A stretch of 64,000 nt of DNA, from contig NZ_CP132335.1 of assembly GCF_030758295.1 (NCBI RefSeq), positions 3,014,412 through 3,078,411 on the forward strand, given 5' to 3'. The stretch is from Pararhizobium sp. IMCC21322 (GTDB lineage Bacteria > Pseudomonadota > Alphaproteobacteria > Rhizobiales > GCA-2746425). The position numbers were made by a program, and so were the translations under genes. The notes under the pieces are model-generated. The model did no database searches. It saw only the letters and a list, made by a program, of their open reading frames with translations, and was not told the DNA's origin. The number at the start of each line of letters is the position of its first letter. Position 1 is the first letter of the stretch. Positions 44,321 through 54,465 of the stretch are shown here, in pieces.

Positions 44321-45366
44321 GCATGGCGACAAAAATACCTGCAACTATTATTACCGGTTTTCTGGGTGCGGGAAAAACCACGCTCATTCGTCATTTGTTG
44401 CAAAATGCTGGGGGACGTCGCATCGCGCTCATCATCAATGAATTTGGTGATATGGGATTTGACGCGGACCTTCTGAAAGGCTGCAATTCAGATGCTTGTA
44501 GCGCGGACGACATTGTAGAACTGACCAATGGCTGTATCTGCTGCACCGTCGCTGATGATTTCCTGCCCACCATGGAAACACTTCTGTCGCGCAGCGAGCA
44601 ACCCGACCACATCATCATCGAAACATCCGGCCTGGCACTTCCACAACCTCTGGTCCGCGCATTTTCATGGCCGAGTGTGAAATCCAAAGTCACCGTTGAT
44701 GGCGTGATCACTGTTGTGGATGCAGCCGCATTGTCTGAAGGCAAAATGGTACATGATGAAGCGGCGCTTCAGGAACAGCGGACCGCTGATGAAGCATTGG
44801 ACCACGAAAGTCCGATTGAAGAACTGTTTGAAGATCAGTTGAAATGCGCAGATCTCGTCATTCTGTCAAAAGCGGATCTGGTGAGCGCTGAAGGCTTGGC
44901 TAAAGCACGCGAAATTGCATCCCGTGACACGCGCGATGCTGTTCAGTTTCTGGAAGCTTCAAACGGCATCGTTTCTCCCTCAGTAGTGCTGGGTCTGACT
45001 GCACAGGCCGAAGAAGACATGGAGAACCGCAAAAGTCATCATGACGATCATGACCACGAGCATGATCATGATGATTTTGAGACATTTATTGTGGAGACCA
45101 GCAGCCATGAGAGCGTGGATACGGCAAGGGCCGCCGTTCTGGCTGCCATGAACAGTCATGGGGTTCTGCGCATAAAGGGCGCCATTTCCATACACGGGAA
45201 AAATGCGCCTTTGGCAGTGCAAGCTGTCGGTCCGCGCGTTGAAACCTGGTTTGCCACGCCAAGCGGCGGAACGCCAAAACTTGTGGTAATCGGTGAAAAG
45301 GGACTCGATCAGACTGCAATTCGCGCCACATTATCGGATGTGATTGCCGCTAAAAAGGCCAGTTGA
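44317..45366 (+). CDS. cobW: CobW, metal-chaperone GTPase
   Basis: COG0523 P-loop GTPase thought to deliver cobalt for the aerobic cobalamin pathway. 349 residues: Walker A GFLGAGKTTLIRH, the metal-binding GCICC (within ELTNGCICCTVADDF), VILSKADL, and a His/Asp-rich run (residues 228-242) that can bind metal ions, followed by the CobW C-terminal domain. Starts in ATGA with cobU; cobN begins 3 bases after its stop. Confidence 0.95.
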   Translation: MSMATKIPATIITGFLGAGKTTLIRHLLQNAGGRRIALIINEFGDMGFDADLLKGCNSDACSADDIVELTNGCICCTVADDFLPTMETLLSRSEQPDHIIIETSGLALPQPLVRAFSWPSVKSKVTVDGVITVVDAAALSEGKMVHDEAALQEQRTADEALDHESPIEELFEDQLKCADLVILSKADLVSAEGLAKAREIASRDTRDAVQFLEASNGIVSPSVVLGLTAQAEEDMENRKSHHDDHDHEHDHDDFETFIVETSSHESVDTARAAVLAAMNSHGVLRIKGAISIHGKNAPLAVQAVGPRVETWFATPSGGTPKLVVIGEKGLDQTAIRATLSDVIAAKKAS

Positions 45367-45369
45367 CTA

Positions 45370-48300
45370 GTGCATGTCCTTCAGGCCCAGACACGACGCA
45401 TAGATGATGGAGAGGAAGCCGTTGACCTCGGTCAGTCGCCCGGCGACATTGTAGTTCTGACGGCAGCTGACACCGAAATTTCTGGCTTCTCCTACGCAGC
45501 ACAATCATTGGAAACCGAATTCCCAAGCCTGCGCGTTGCAAGCCTGCTCGCATTGTCCCACCCATATTCCGTGGACATGTATCTGGAACAGACGTTGGCC
45601 CAGGCAAAGCTTGTTGTTGTGCGCCTGTTGGGAGGCCGTAATTACTGGCCCTATGGCCTGGAGCGTCTGGCGGAATTGGCGCGGGCCAATAATACCAAGA
45701 TCATAGTCGTCCCGGGAGATGCAAATTGGGATGTCGATCTTGAGACCGCCACAACTCTCGATCCGAACCACGCAAGAACCTTCTGGCGTTACTGCGTTGA
45801 AGGCGGCGTTGAAAACCTGAAAAATGCCCTCCGGTTTCTGGCTTCACAGATAGGCTACGAAACCACTTTTGAGCCACCCAAACCGCTGCCAAAGGCGGGG
45901 CTGTATTGGCCGGGAACAGCGCAGCCCGATATTAACCTGATGCAGGATAGCCAGCACAAAAACGGTTTGGCCGCCATTGTGTTCTATCGCTCGACAGTAC
46001 AGGCAAATGCGACCGCACCCATTGATGGTCTGATCAAAGCACTCAATTGCAAAGGCATGAATGTTCTGCCGATTTATGTGTCCAGCCTGAAAGATCCAGA
46101 ATCGATTGCTGTGCTGGACGCCGTTTTCAAACAGGCCACGCCAGCCATTATCCTGAACGGCACCGCATTTGCGGTGTCCAAACCCGGCGGTGCCCACAAA
46201 GTCACGCCACTGGATCAGACCGGATGCATGGTGCTGCAATTTGTCATGTCCGGTACATCTCAAGAAGGATGGCAGGACAGCGACCGGGGCTTGTCAGCCA
46301 AAGATCTAACCATGCATGTTGTTCTTCCCGAGATCGATGGTCGTGTCCTGACCCAAATTATCTCGTTTAAGGAAGAGGGGGCCTTTGATCCCAAAACGGA
46401 ATGCAGCCCAACCCAATTCATACCCATCGAGGATCGGATTGCACGGCTCGCCGTTCAGGCAGCCAGTTGGGCTCAATTGCGGAAGATTTCGGCAGCCGAC
46501 AAGCGCGTGGCCATAATCCTCTCCAACTATCCGAACAAGGATGGGCGCATGGCAAATGGTGTTGGACTCGACACACCGGCCAGTACGATTGCCCTGCTGC
46601 AAGCATTGAAACTTGACGGCTACACAATTGAGAATGCGCCGGAAAACGGCAAAGTTCTGATGGACCGCTTTATGGCGGGCCCGACGAACGCTTTTGACCT
46701 GACACGTTTGATGCAAGCTGAGTTCAGCATATCCATCGAGAAATATCTTCAATATTACAGCACCTTATCTCAATTTCTGCAAAATCAAATCGAAGCGCGA
46801 TGGGGCAACCCGGAAGACGACCCGACCTGCATCGATGGTCTGTTTCGTCTGGCAATCCACAAATTTGGCAATGTCATCATTGGTGTGCAGCCTGCACGGG
46901 GATACAACATCGATCCCAAGGACACCTATCATGATCCGGCGCTTGTGCCACCGCACAACTACCTCGCATTTTACGCCTGGCTGCGTCTGGAATTTGGTGC
47001 CGATGCGCTTGTCCATATGGGCAAGCATGGCAACACGGAATGGCTGCCCGGCAAGGCATTGGCTCTGTCGGCCAATTGCTGGCCTGACGCAATCATGCAG
47101 GGCCTCCCAATTATTTATCCCTTCATCGTCAATGATCCGGGTGAGGGAGCGCAGGCAAAGCGCCGGATGAGTTCGGTGATCATAGATCATCTGATGCCAG
47201 CCATGACCCGCGCAGAGACTTATGGACCCTTGTCGGAAATCGAAGCACTGATCGATGAGTATTTCCTCGCCTCCGGTGTGGATCAAAAAAGAGTAAGGCT
47301 CCTTGATGACCAGATTTTTGAGGCCATTGATCGCCATTCATTGGGAACAGAGTTGGGCCTGAAGCCAGGTTTCGACAAGCAGGATGCATTGCAGCGCCTT
47401 GATGGATACATCTGTGAGCTGAAAGAGTTGCAGATACGAGACGGGCTGCATATTCTGGGGCACTCACCGCAAGGCGAACAGCGGGATGACACGCTGACAG
47501 CACTGGCAAGAGTGCCGGGACCGACCGGGATGTCGCTGCACCGGGCGATTGCTGCTGATTTAAACCTGTCCAATTTTGATCCTTTGGCGTGCGATATGTC
47601 GGAACACTGGACAGGCCCAAAACCACAGTCACTTGCAGGCGTCTCCAACGATGCGTGGCGCACGAATGCCGACACGGTAGAGCGCTTGGAAGCCCTGGCA
47701 AAAGCTTTGATCAATGGCGCGACACAATGCCAAACAGATTGGACACAAACAGCAGATGTCCTGCAGAATCTTGAAACTGAGATTGCCGTCAATCTGGACG
47801 AGAGCGGTTCAAAGGAAATACATGCCTGCTTGTCAGCGCTGAATGGCAGCTTTGTGAATCCGGGACCTTCGGGGGCACCAACACGCGGGCGTCTGGACTG
47901 CCTGCCAACGGGCCGCAATTTCTACTCAGTCGATGTCCGGTCAGTGCCAACGAAAGCTGCATGGAAACTTGGGCTCCAATCTGCGGATTTGGTGGCCGAG
48001 CGGTATTTTCAGGAACAGGGTGAATGGCCACAAGCTATTGCTCTAACCGCATGGGGCACCTCAAACATGCGCACGGGCGGCGATGATATTGCGCAGGCCA
48101 TGGCGCTCATCGGTGCAGAGCCGGTTTGGGAGGATTTGTCGGGCCGTGTAACCGGTTTTAAAATCATCCCGCTGGCAGAGTTGAAACGCCCCCGCATTGA
48201 CGTCACGCTTCGCATATCAGGCTTCTTTCGCGATGCATTTCCGTTACAAATTGACCTGTTTGATAGCGCAGTGCGCGGCGTCGCAGCGCTGGATGAGCCA

Positions 48301-49101
48301 GATGATGCCAACCCGATTGCGGCACGGTTCAAGTCCGAGACCAAAACACTGATCGCGAAAGGTCTGTCAGATCAAGAGGCGGAAAAGCGCGCCGGATATC
48401 GGATCTTTGGGTCCATGCCCGGTGCCTACGGTGCAGGTCTGCAGGCCCTGATTGACGAGAACCTGTGGGAAGACCGCGCTGATTTTTCCGAAAGTTTTCT
48501 CACCTGGGGTGGTTTCGCCTATGGATCGGGTGCGGAGGGTGAGGGTGCGCGTCAACTGCTGGAGACGCGGTTGGAGCAAACACAGTTGGTGCTGCAAAAT
48601 CAGGACAACAGAGAACATGATATTCTGGACAGTGATGATTATTACCAGTTTCAGGGCGGATTGACCGCAGCTGTCGCAACCTTGTCGGGCAACGAACCCG
48701 CCGTCTATCATGGCGACCATTCTCGCCCGGAAACACCAAAAATAAGGTCCCTGGAAGAAGAGCTGTCGCGCGTTGTGCGTGGCAGGGCTGCCAACCCGAA
48801 ATGGATCGCCGGTGTCATGCGTCATGGCTACAAAGGCGCTTTTGAAATGGCGGCAACTCTGGATTACCTGTTTGCCTACGCAGCCACAACACGGGCAGTC
48901 AAAAGCCATCAGTTCGATCTGCTCTATGACGCCTATTTCGACGATGACACGGTTCGGGAGTTCATTGAGACACATAATCCGGCTGCCTTGGCAGAAATGG
49001 CGGACCGTTTTCTACAGGCTATCGATAAGGATTTATGGCAACCCAGACGCAACAGCATCTTTGCCAAGTTGAAAAACCTCAAAGGGGAGACCACCGCATG
49101 A
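45370..49101 (+). CDS. cobN: Cobaltochelatase subunit CobN
   Basis: Large (H) subunit of the ATP-dependent aerobic cobaltochelatase that inserts Co2+ into hydrogenobyrinic acid a,c-diamide together with CobS and CobT (not in the window). 1243 residues, normal for CobN. Characteristic blocks: KTYHDPALVPPHNY-like region with LVHMGKHGNTEWLPGKALALS, YPFIVNDPGEGAQAKRR, and TAWGTSNMRTGGDDIAQAMALIG. The GTG start at 45370 gives MHVLQAQTRRIDDGEEAVDLGQSPGD, the family beginning. Cytoplasmic. Confidence 0.96.
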   Translation: MHVLQAQTRRIDDGEEAVDLGQSPGDIVVLTAADTEISGFSYAAQSLETEFPSLRVASLLALSHPYSVDMYLEQTLAQAKLVVVRLLGGRNYWPYGLERLAELARANNTKIIVVPGDANWDVDLETATTLDPNHARTFWRYCVEGGVENLKNALRFLASQIGYETTFEPPKPLPKAGLYWPGTAQPDINLMQDSQHKNGLAAIVFYRSTVQANATAPIDGLIKALNCKGMNVLPIYVSSLKDPESIAVLDAVFKQATPAIILNGTAFAVSKPGGAHKVTPLDQTGCMVLQFVMSGTSQEGWQDSDRGLSAKDLTMHVVLPEIDGRVLTQIISFKEEGAFDPKTECSPTQFIPIEDRIARLAVQAASWAQLRKISAADKRVAIILSNYPNKDGRMANGVGLDTPASTIALLQALKLDGYTIENAPENGKVLMDRFMAGPTNAFDLTRLMQAEFSISIEKYLQYYSTLSQFLQNQIEARWGNPEDDPTCIDGLFRLAIHKFGNVIIGVQPARGYNIDPKDTYHDPALVPPHNYLAFYAWLRLEFGADALVHMGKHGNTEWLPGKALALSANCWPDAIMQGLPIIYPFIVNDPGEGAQAKRRMSSVIIDHLMPAMTRAETYGPLSEIEALIDEYFLASGVDQKRVRLLDDQIFEAIDRHSLGTELGLKPGFDKQDALQRLDGYICELKELQIRDGLHILGHSPQGEQRDDTLTALARVPGPTGMSLHRAIAADLNLSNFDPLACDMSEHWTGPKPQSLAGVSNDAWRTNADTVERLEALAKALINGATQCQTDWTQTADVLQNLETEIAVNLDESGSKEIHACLSALNGSFVNPGPSGAPTRGRLDCLPTGRNFYSVDVRSVPTKAAWKLGLQSADLVAERYFQEQGEWPQAIALTAWGTSNMRTGGDDIAQAMALIGAEPVWEDLSGRVTGFKIIPLAELKRPRIDVTLRISGFFRDAFPLQIDLFDSAVRGVAALDEPDDANPIAARFKSETKTLIAKGLSDQEAEKRAGYRIFGSMPGAYGAGLQALIDENLWEDRADFSESFLTWGGFAYGSGAEGEGARQLLETRLEQTQLVLQNQDNREHDILDSDDYYQFQGGLTAAVATLSGNEPAVYHGDHSRPETPKIRSLEEELSRVVRGRAANPKWIAGVMRHGYKGAFEMAATLDYLFAYAATTRAVKSHQFDLLYDAYFDDDTVREFIETHNPAALAEMADRFLQAIDKDLWQPRRNSIFAKLKNLKGETTA

Positions 49102-49724
49102 CCAAAAAAGACGAGATGACAGAAGAAGAGCTGAATGCCCGTCATGCGGAAAAAATGAAGAAGAAAAAGGCCGCACGGGATAAAATTATTGCGACCAAAA
49201 CCATCGAGAAAGGCCTTGTCATAGTCCATACCGGTAAGGGCAAAGGCAAATCAACGGCCGCCTTCGGCCTTGTTTTCCGGTCTATTGGACATGGCCACAA
49301 AATCGGCATCGTCCAATTTGTCAAAGGCAAATGGGAAACCGGTGAGCGCACGGTCTTGGAGCGTTTCCCGGAATTGGTTTCTCACCACACAATGGGCGAG
49401 GGCTTTACCTGGGAGACGCAGGACCGCCAGCGTGACATCACCGCCGCCCGTCAGGCCTGGGAGAAAGCAAAAGAGCTGATCATGGATGATGAGCACAAGT
49501 TGGTTCTGTTGGATGAGCTGAACATTGTGCTGCGTTATGATTATATCGATGTCGAGGAAGTCGTCGAGTTTCTGAAGCAGAAACCCCATGACAAGCACGT
49601 TGTCATTACCGGACGCAATGCCAAGGAACCACTGATTGAGTTCGCCGATCTGGTCACGGAAATGACCATGATCAAGCACCCGTTCAGATCCGGCGTGAAA
49701 GCCCAAATCGGCATCGAGTTCTAA
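49098..49724 (+). CDS. cobO: Cob(I)yrinic acid a,c-diamide adenosyltransferase
   Basis: Transfers the adenosyl group of ATP to reduced corrinoid. 208 residues: a Lys/Glu-rich N-terminal helix, P-loop HTGKGKGKSTAAFG, VQFVKGKWETGE, GEGFTWETQD and LLDELNIVLRYDYID. Its ATG overlaps the cobN stop (ATGA). cobQ follows after 5 bases. Confidence 0.96.
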   Translation: MTKKDEMTEEELNARHAEKMKKKKAARDKIIATKTIEKGLVIVHTGKGKGKSTAAFGLVFRSIGHGHKIGIVQFVKGKWETGERTVLERFPELVSHHTMGEGFTWETQDRQRDITAARQAWEKAKELIMDDEHKLVLLDELNIVLRYDYIDVEEVVEFLKQKPHDKHVVITGRNAKEPLIEFADLVTEMTMIKHPFRSGVKAQIGIEF

Positions 49725-49729
49725 AAACT

Positions 49730-51196
49730 ATGGCGCGCAAGCCCGCACTTATGTTGCAGGGAACCGGGTCCAATGTGGGGAAATCCGTATTGGTGGCCGG
49801 GCTAGCGCGCGCCATGAAGCACCGGGGGATAAAAGTTGCACCCTTCAAGCCGCAGAACATGTCTAACAATGCGGGCGTGGCCAATGGAGGCGAGATTGGC
49901 CGGGCACAAATGCTGCAGGCACGTGCAGCCGGTCTGGCCCCTGACATCCATATGAATCCGGTTCTGTTGAAACCGGAAAGCGAGTTGGGCGCGCAGATTA
50001 TCGTGCAGGGCCGGTTTGTCGGCACAATGCGTGCCAAAGACTACGGCAAACATAAGACCACCCTCATGCCCAAAGTCATGGAAAGCTTTGAAACCCTTGA
50101 AAATCAATATGATTTGATACTGGTGGAAGGGGCTGGAAGCCCTGCGGAGATCAATTTGCGGGCAGGCGATATCGCCAATATGGGATTTGCTGAAGCTGCG
50201 GATGTGCCGGTTGTTCTGATTGGCGACATTGATCGCGGCGGTGTGATTGCCAGCCTTGTAGGTACGTATGCGGTTTTGCCAGCGGCGGAGCAAACCCGGA
50301 TAAAGGGTTTTCTCATCAACAAATTTCGCGGAGATGTATCGCTGTTTGCAGATGGTGTGACAGAGATTGCCACAAGGACAGAGTGGGCACCTTTGGGCAT
50401 TTTGCCGTTTTTCCAGAAGGCGCAATTGTTACCAGCCGAAGATATTCTGGATTTGAAGAATGAGACGAACCGCACTGAAAACTTTACAATTGTCGTGCCA
50501 AAGCTGCCGCGTATCGCGAATTTTGATGATCTCGATCCACTCGCGGCAGAGCCAAATGTCTCGGTAAAAATCATCGAATTGGGTCAGCCATTATCTCAAA
50601 ATGCAGATTTGATTCTGCTGCCGGGGTCCAAATCCACAATCGCCGATTTGGCTGTCTTGAAATCCGAAGGATGGGATTTGGACATTGCTGCGCATCTGCG
50701 CCATGGCAAACCAATTATGGGGCTTTGTGGCGGCTATCAAATGCTGGGCAAGCAGATCTCCGATCCGCATGGCGTTGAGGGGTCCACCGAAACTGTCGAC
50801 GGTCTGGGTTATCTGGATGTGGAGACGGTTCTGGACCCTTTAAAAACCACCAGACCTGCCAAGGGCACTCATTGTGAAAGCGGACTGACTGTCGAAGGCT
50901 ACGAAATTCACCTCGGGCAGACCACGGGTTCCGACTGCCAACGTCCATTTGTCGAAATTGACGGCCAGTCCGATGGAGCTCAAAGCGAAGATGGCCTTGT
51001 GACAGGAACCTATATGCACGGCATTTTCTCTTCAGATGAATTCCGCAGCTACTTTCTTGAAAATCTGGGCATCACAGCTTCTGGCAACAGCTACAATCAG
51101 TCCATTGATCAGGTGTTGGATGATCTGTCCGAGCATCTGGAAGCGCATCTCGACATCAATCAAATGCTGGAAATTGCCTACGCCAGAGAAGCATAA
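49730..51196 (+). CDS. cobQ: Cobyric acid synthase
   Basis: Amidates adenosylcobyrinic a,c-diamide at four positions using glutamine. 488 residues: dethiobiotin-synthetase-like N-terminal ATP domain with MLQGTGSNVGKSVLVAGLAR and FKPQNMSNNA, then a type 1 glutamine amidotransferase domain with nucleophile Cys in MGLCGGYQMLG and His in GTYMHGIF. Its last 19 bases overlap the end of convergent cobD. Confidence 0.96.
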   Translation: MARKPALMLQGTGSNVGKSVLVAGLARAMKHRGIKVAPFKPQNMSNNAGVANGGEIGRAQMLQARAAGLAPDIHMNPVLLKPESELGAQIIVQGRFVGTMRAKDYGKHKTTLMPKVMESFETLENQYDLILVEGAGSPAEINLRAGDIANMGFAEAADVPVVLIGDIDRGGVIASLVGTYAVLPAAEQTRIKGFLINKFRGDVSLFADGVTEIATRTEWAPLGILPFFQKAQLLPAEDILDLKNETNRTENFTIVVPKLPRIANFDDLDPLAAEPNVSVKIIELGQPLSQNADLILLPGSKSTIADLAVLKSEGWDLDIAAHLRHGKPIMGLCGGYQMLGKQISDPHGVEGSTETVDGLGYLDVETVLDPLKTTRPAKGTHCESGLTVEGYEIHLGQTTGSDCQRPFVEIDGQSDGAQSEDGLVTGTYMHGIFSSDEFRSYFLENLGITASGNSYNQSIDQVLDDLSEHLEAHLDINQMLEIAYAREA

Positions 51197-52164
51197 AGGC
51201 CGAGATAGATCAGCCAGTGCAAAACCAGAGCCGCAATCATCAACCGTAATGCGCGTCGCACATCTCGCCTATCACAATCATTGCGTCCCGATGCATTGAA
51301 GAAGGGCGCATCAACCGTCTCGCTGCCATATTGCCTGGGTCCTGCCAGCGAAACACCCAGCGCATAGGCTGTTGCGGCCTCGGGCCATCCTGCATTCGGA
51401 GATTTGTGCCAATTTGCCTCACGAACAGCTCCGATCAATGACTTCAGCGGTGATCCACCAACAATCGGGGCACACAGAGCAAGCAATAATGCTGTCAGGC
51501 GCGCCGGAACAAGATTGAGCAGATCATCCAGCCGCGCCGTTGCCCACCCGAAAGCGCCATAGGTCTCATTGTGGTGCCCGATCATGGAATCAGCTGTATT
51601 GACGGTTTTGTAGACCAGCAGGCCGGGGAAACCCGCAACGGCAAACCAGAATGCCGGAGCGATTACACCATCGGAGAGATTTTCCGCTGTGGATTCAACA
51701 GCGGCGCGTGAGATAGCGTAGCGATCAAGATCATCAGGATTGCGGCCAACGATCATGGCAATCGCACGTCGTGGTGTCTGAATATCGGAATCACCAAGAG
51801 CCAGCACTACGCGCGACACATGCACATAGAGGCTTTTCTGGGCCAGCAGAATGGCCGCAAGGACAATCATGATAATTGACCCGCCCAATGATTGTGCAGA
51901 CACCCAGCGCATCCCCAATCCTGCTATTCCGGCGAGTCCCGCCAGCACCAAGATTGCAAATGTTCCAGACAGGTAATTGACGATACCATTGCCCCTGAAA
52001 TTCAACAGTTTGTCGGCACCGGATATGAGCGCGCCGATCCAGGAAACAGGGTGGGGCAGACGCCGCCAGATCCAGTCAGGATCGCCAAAGACGGCGTCCA
52101 GCAGCAAAGCCACTAGAAGACTTGCCAGCGTGCCAGACAGAAAAAGCGTGTAATCAAGCAACAT
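51178..52164 (-). CDS. cobD: Adenosylcobinamide-phosphate synthase CobD (CbiB)
   Basis: Inner-membrane enzyme attaching (R)-1-amino-2-propanol phosphate to adenosylcobyric acid. 328 residues with several spans: LLVALLLDAVFGDPDWIWRRLPHPVSWIGALI (family start), RNPDDLDRYAISRAAVESTAENLSDGVIAPAFWF and DSMIGHHNETYGAFGWATARLDDLLN. It starts 3 bases after the cobC stop. Confidence 0.95.
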   Translation of the reverse strand: MLLDYTLFLSGTLASLLVALLLDAVFGDPDWIWRRLPHPVSWIGALISGADKLLNFRGNGIVNYLSGTFAILVLAGLAGIAGLGMRWVSAQSLGGSIIMIVLAAILLAQKSLYVHVSRVVLALGDSDIQTPRRAIAMIVGRNPDDLDRYAISRAAVESTAENLSDGVIAPAFWFAVAGFPGLLVYKTVNTADSMIGHHNETYGAFGWATARLDDLLNLVPARLTALLLALCAPIVGGSPLKSLIGAVREANWHKSPNAGWPEAATAYALGVSLAGPRQYGSETVDAPFFNASGRNDCDRRDVRRALRLMIAALVLHWLIYLGLYASLA

Positions 52165-52167
52165 CTC

Positions 52168-53157
52168 TCAGGACCCGCCGACCGGTTCATCGAATGCGGA
52201 CAGGTACTGCGCAAGCCGCACAAGGTTCTCTTCGGTCTTGGGCAGGCCAAAACGCAACCAATCAGGTTCATATGAAAAGCTGCGGGTCCAGATTTTATGA
52301 TCTGCCAAAAATCGGTGGAGGCCCTGCGCATTCCGATGTCGACATGTCAGAAATAAATCTGTTTTACCGACCAACTGATGCCGGTGAGATAACATATCAG
52401 CCAATTTGGCCATGTCTTTGCCAAGCCGCGTGCGCATGGCGGACTGCCACTGACTGTCATTGAATGCCGCCGCCCCGATTTTCAGGGCAGGGCCGCTAAT
52501 GCACCATTCGCCAAAGCGGTCGGAGAACTTTTTCAGCAAAGCTGGATTGCCGATCACGAAGCCAAGCCGCAACCCGGCAAGGCCAAAAAACTTTCCAAAT
52601 GATTTCAGCACAATGACCGGCAAGTCTGGCTGCATATGTGGGACAATACTCATCTGGGGGGTGCAATCCATGAAAGCCTCATCCACAATCAAAAACCGGT
52701 CAGATGCTAGGCTGCGGGCAGTTGCAAGCAATTCCTCCGGTGCCAGCAAATCTCCTGTCGGATTGTTTGGATTAACAACCACAAGATGGTTCTCGGCAGG
52801 CTTGGCAGGCAACGCGCCGAGCGAAGTTGCTGTTCGACCATCCGCCGCCCAGGCGGTGCGATGGCTGGAATAGGTTGGCTCAATGATATCAACCGAGCCT
52901 GGACAAAAATCTGGAAACTGGCTGATGGCCGCCTCGGTTCCCGGAACAGCTATAATTCCGATTGCATCCGGCACCTGATAGTAACGCCTTGCGGCAGACA
53001 ACAGTTCATCTAGGCCGAACTGACTTGGAAGCGTTTGCCAGTCAGAAGCAGATAAGTCTGGAAGGGAATAGGGATGCGGGTTGATACCCGTGGACAGGTC
53101 AAGCCAATCCCCACGATCCGCCTTGCTGTTGTAGGGAAGATCACCGCCATGTTTCAT
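52168..53157 (-). CDS. cobC: Threonine-phosphate decarboxylase-like aminotransferase CobC
   Basis: PLP fold-type I enzyme supplying the aminopropanol phosphate for the corrinoid nucleotide loop. About 329 residues: HGGDLPYNSKADRGDWLDLSTGINPHPY at the start (family block), VVVNPNNPTGDLL, LIVDEAFMDC and the lysine in VLKSFGKFFGLAGLRLGF. ATG 53157 is chosen; the frame is open upstream but runs through tRNA-Cys, so that part cannot be coding. cobD follows after 3 bases. Confidence 0.93.
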   Translation of the reverse strand: MKHGGDLPYNSKADRGDWLDLSTGINPHPYSLPDLSASDWQTLPSQFGLDELLSAARRYYQVPDAIGIIAVPGTEAAISQFPDFCPGSVDIIEPTYSSHRTAWAADGRTATSLGALPAKPAENHLVVVNPNNPTGDLLAPEELLATARSLASDRFLIVDEAFMDCTPQMSIVPHMQPDLPVIVLKSFGKFFGLAGLRLGFVIGNPALLKKFSDRFGEWCISGPALKIGAAAFNDSQWQSAMRTRLGKDMAKLADMLSHRHQLVGKTDLFLTCRHRNAQGLHRFLADHKIWTRSFSYEPDWLRFGLPKTEENLVRLAQYLSAFDEPVGGS

Positions 53158-53222
53158 GTCAGGCTTCGACTGGTCATATGCTGATGCCCAAATCTTGGCG
53201 CGAAAACGGCTTTGTTGGAAAC

Positions 53223-53296
53223 TGGAGGCCTCGCCCGGAATCGAACCGGGGTTCACGGATTTGCAATCCGCTGCGTAACCACTCCGCCACGAGGCC
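53223..53296 (-). tRNA. tRNA-Cys (anticodon GCA)
   Basis: 74-base cloverleaf on the minus strand: acceptor GGCCTCG with CGAGGCC, anticodon loop TTGCAAA, T-loop TTCGATT, discriminator T as usual for Cys, encoded CCA. It lies 65 bases before cobC. Confidence 0.97.
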
Positions 53297-53562
53297 TTCA
53301 TCTGGTCGGTGTCGCTTTAGCAAACGGGATTCATTCGGACAACACAAAAACGTGAATAGACGCAAAAATCCGTGGATGACTCCGCGCAGTGTTAATCGAA
53401 CCTGAATTCAACGATCCGTCAGCCGACATAAAAACGCCACATGGAAATATGTAATCAATTGTCTCAGGACCGCATTCCAGTCTTGCGTGTGTCATTCAGC
53501 AACGGTAAGGACTTAAGAAAGGAATAACAACCTTGTGGCGACCAGACGAAAGTAGTTGAACG

Positions 53563-54231
53563 ATGATGGATTTTGCGGATTTGAGGAAGAATATGGTGGA
53601 GCACCAGATTCGCACCAATGATGTAACCTCACATGAAATTCTTGACCGTTTTGAAGAATTGCCGCGAGAGACATTTGTTCCCGCCGACAAAAAGGCTTTT
53701 GCCTACACCGACAGCGACATACGCGTCTGGAATAATGGGGCAGGCGACGAACGTTTCCTGATGGAGGCCTATCCGTTTGCACGGCTTGTGCAAGCCGCAC
53801 AGATACGCCCCACTGATCTGGTTTTGGATATTGGCTGCGGAACGGGGTATTCCACGTCCATTCTTGCCGGCTTTTGCGAATCTGTGGTGGCAATTGAAAG
53901 CGCCGCGGAGCTGGTTGAAACCGCGACTGGTAATCTGCTTGATCTCAAAATCGACAATGCCGTCGTCCTGCAAAGCGATCTGCATGACGGATATGCAAAG
54001 GAAGGTCCTTACGATCTGATTGTGATCAACGGCGCGGTCGATGAAGTGCCAGCAGCCCTGTTTGATCAATTGCGTGCAGATGGTCGACTTCTGACATTTG
54101 TTGGGCATGGCCTTTCTGGCAATCTGACGATGTTCAGGAAAACCAGCATTGGAACGACCTCAGTTCCAATCATGAATGCCTGCGTACCATCACTTCCAAG
54201 CTTTGAACGCGCTGAAAGCTTCGTATTTTAG
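53563..54231 (+). CDS. Protein-L-isoaspartate O-methyltransferase-like protein
   Basis: About 222 residues of the PCMT family: FADLRKNMVEHQIRTNDVTSHEIL, PRETFVPADKKAFAYTD, SAM motif VLDIGCGTGYSTSILA and DLIVINGAVDEVPAALFDQL. Canonical PCMTs have an SxMP-like motif that is not obvious here, so the repair activity is uncertain. It sits upstream of tolC as in many rhizobia. Two adjacent ATG codons could start it. Confidence 0.85.
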   Translation: MMDFADLRKNMVEHQIRTNDVTSHEILDRFEELPRETFVPADKKAFAYTDSDIRVWNNGAGDERFLMEAYPFARLVQAAQIRPTDLVLDIGCGTGYSTSILAGFCESVVAIESAAELVETATGNLLDLKIDNAVVLQSDLHDGYAKEGPYDLIVINGAVDEVPAALFDQLRADGRLLTFVGHGLSGNLTMFRKTSIGTTSVPIMNACVPSLPSFERAESFVF

Positions 54232-54311
54232 TAGCGGAACTTGTTTGGAACCGTGGTTCGACGTGACAAAACTGTTGGCGAAAAGGCGCAATCTGAGTTG
54301 CGTGCCTGTTT

Positions 54312-54333
54312 GGTCACACCACTGACCTTTTTT
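54312..54333 (+). terminator. Short hairpin plus T run after the methyltransferase gene
   Basis: GGTCA-N6-TGACC followed by six T residues, about 80 bases past the stop. The 5-bp stem is short, so termination may be inefficient. Confidence 0.35.
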
Positions 54334-54465
54334 GGTAATTAGCAAATGACCTGTGGGTAAGTGCTGAGTCGGTTGTTGGAGGTCATAGGGCATAAAGGTA
54401 AGTGTTTAAGGCCCGGAAGCGTTAACTATACTGTTTGCGATCAGGGTCTGATTGTTTTGAAGGGA

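Noticed and set aside
51178-51196. 19-base convergent overlap of cobQ and cobD
   Set aside because: Short tail-to-tail overlaps are common and both proteins have normal C-termini.
53158-53301. N-terminal extension of CobC
   Set aside because: It is translated through the tRNA-Cys gene, so it cannot be real protein sequence.
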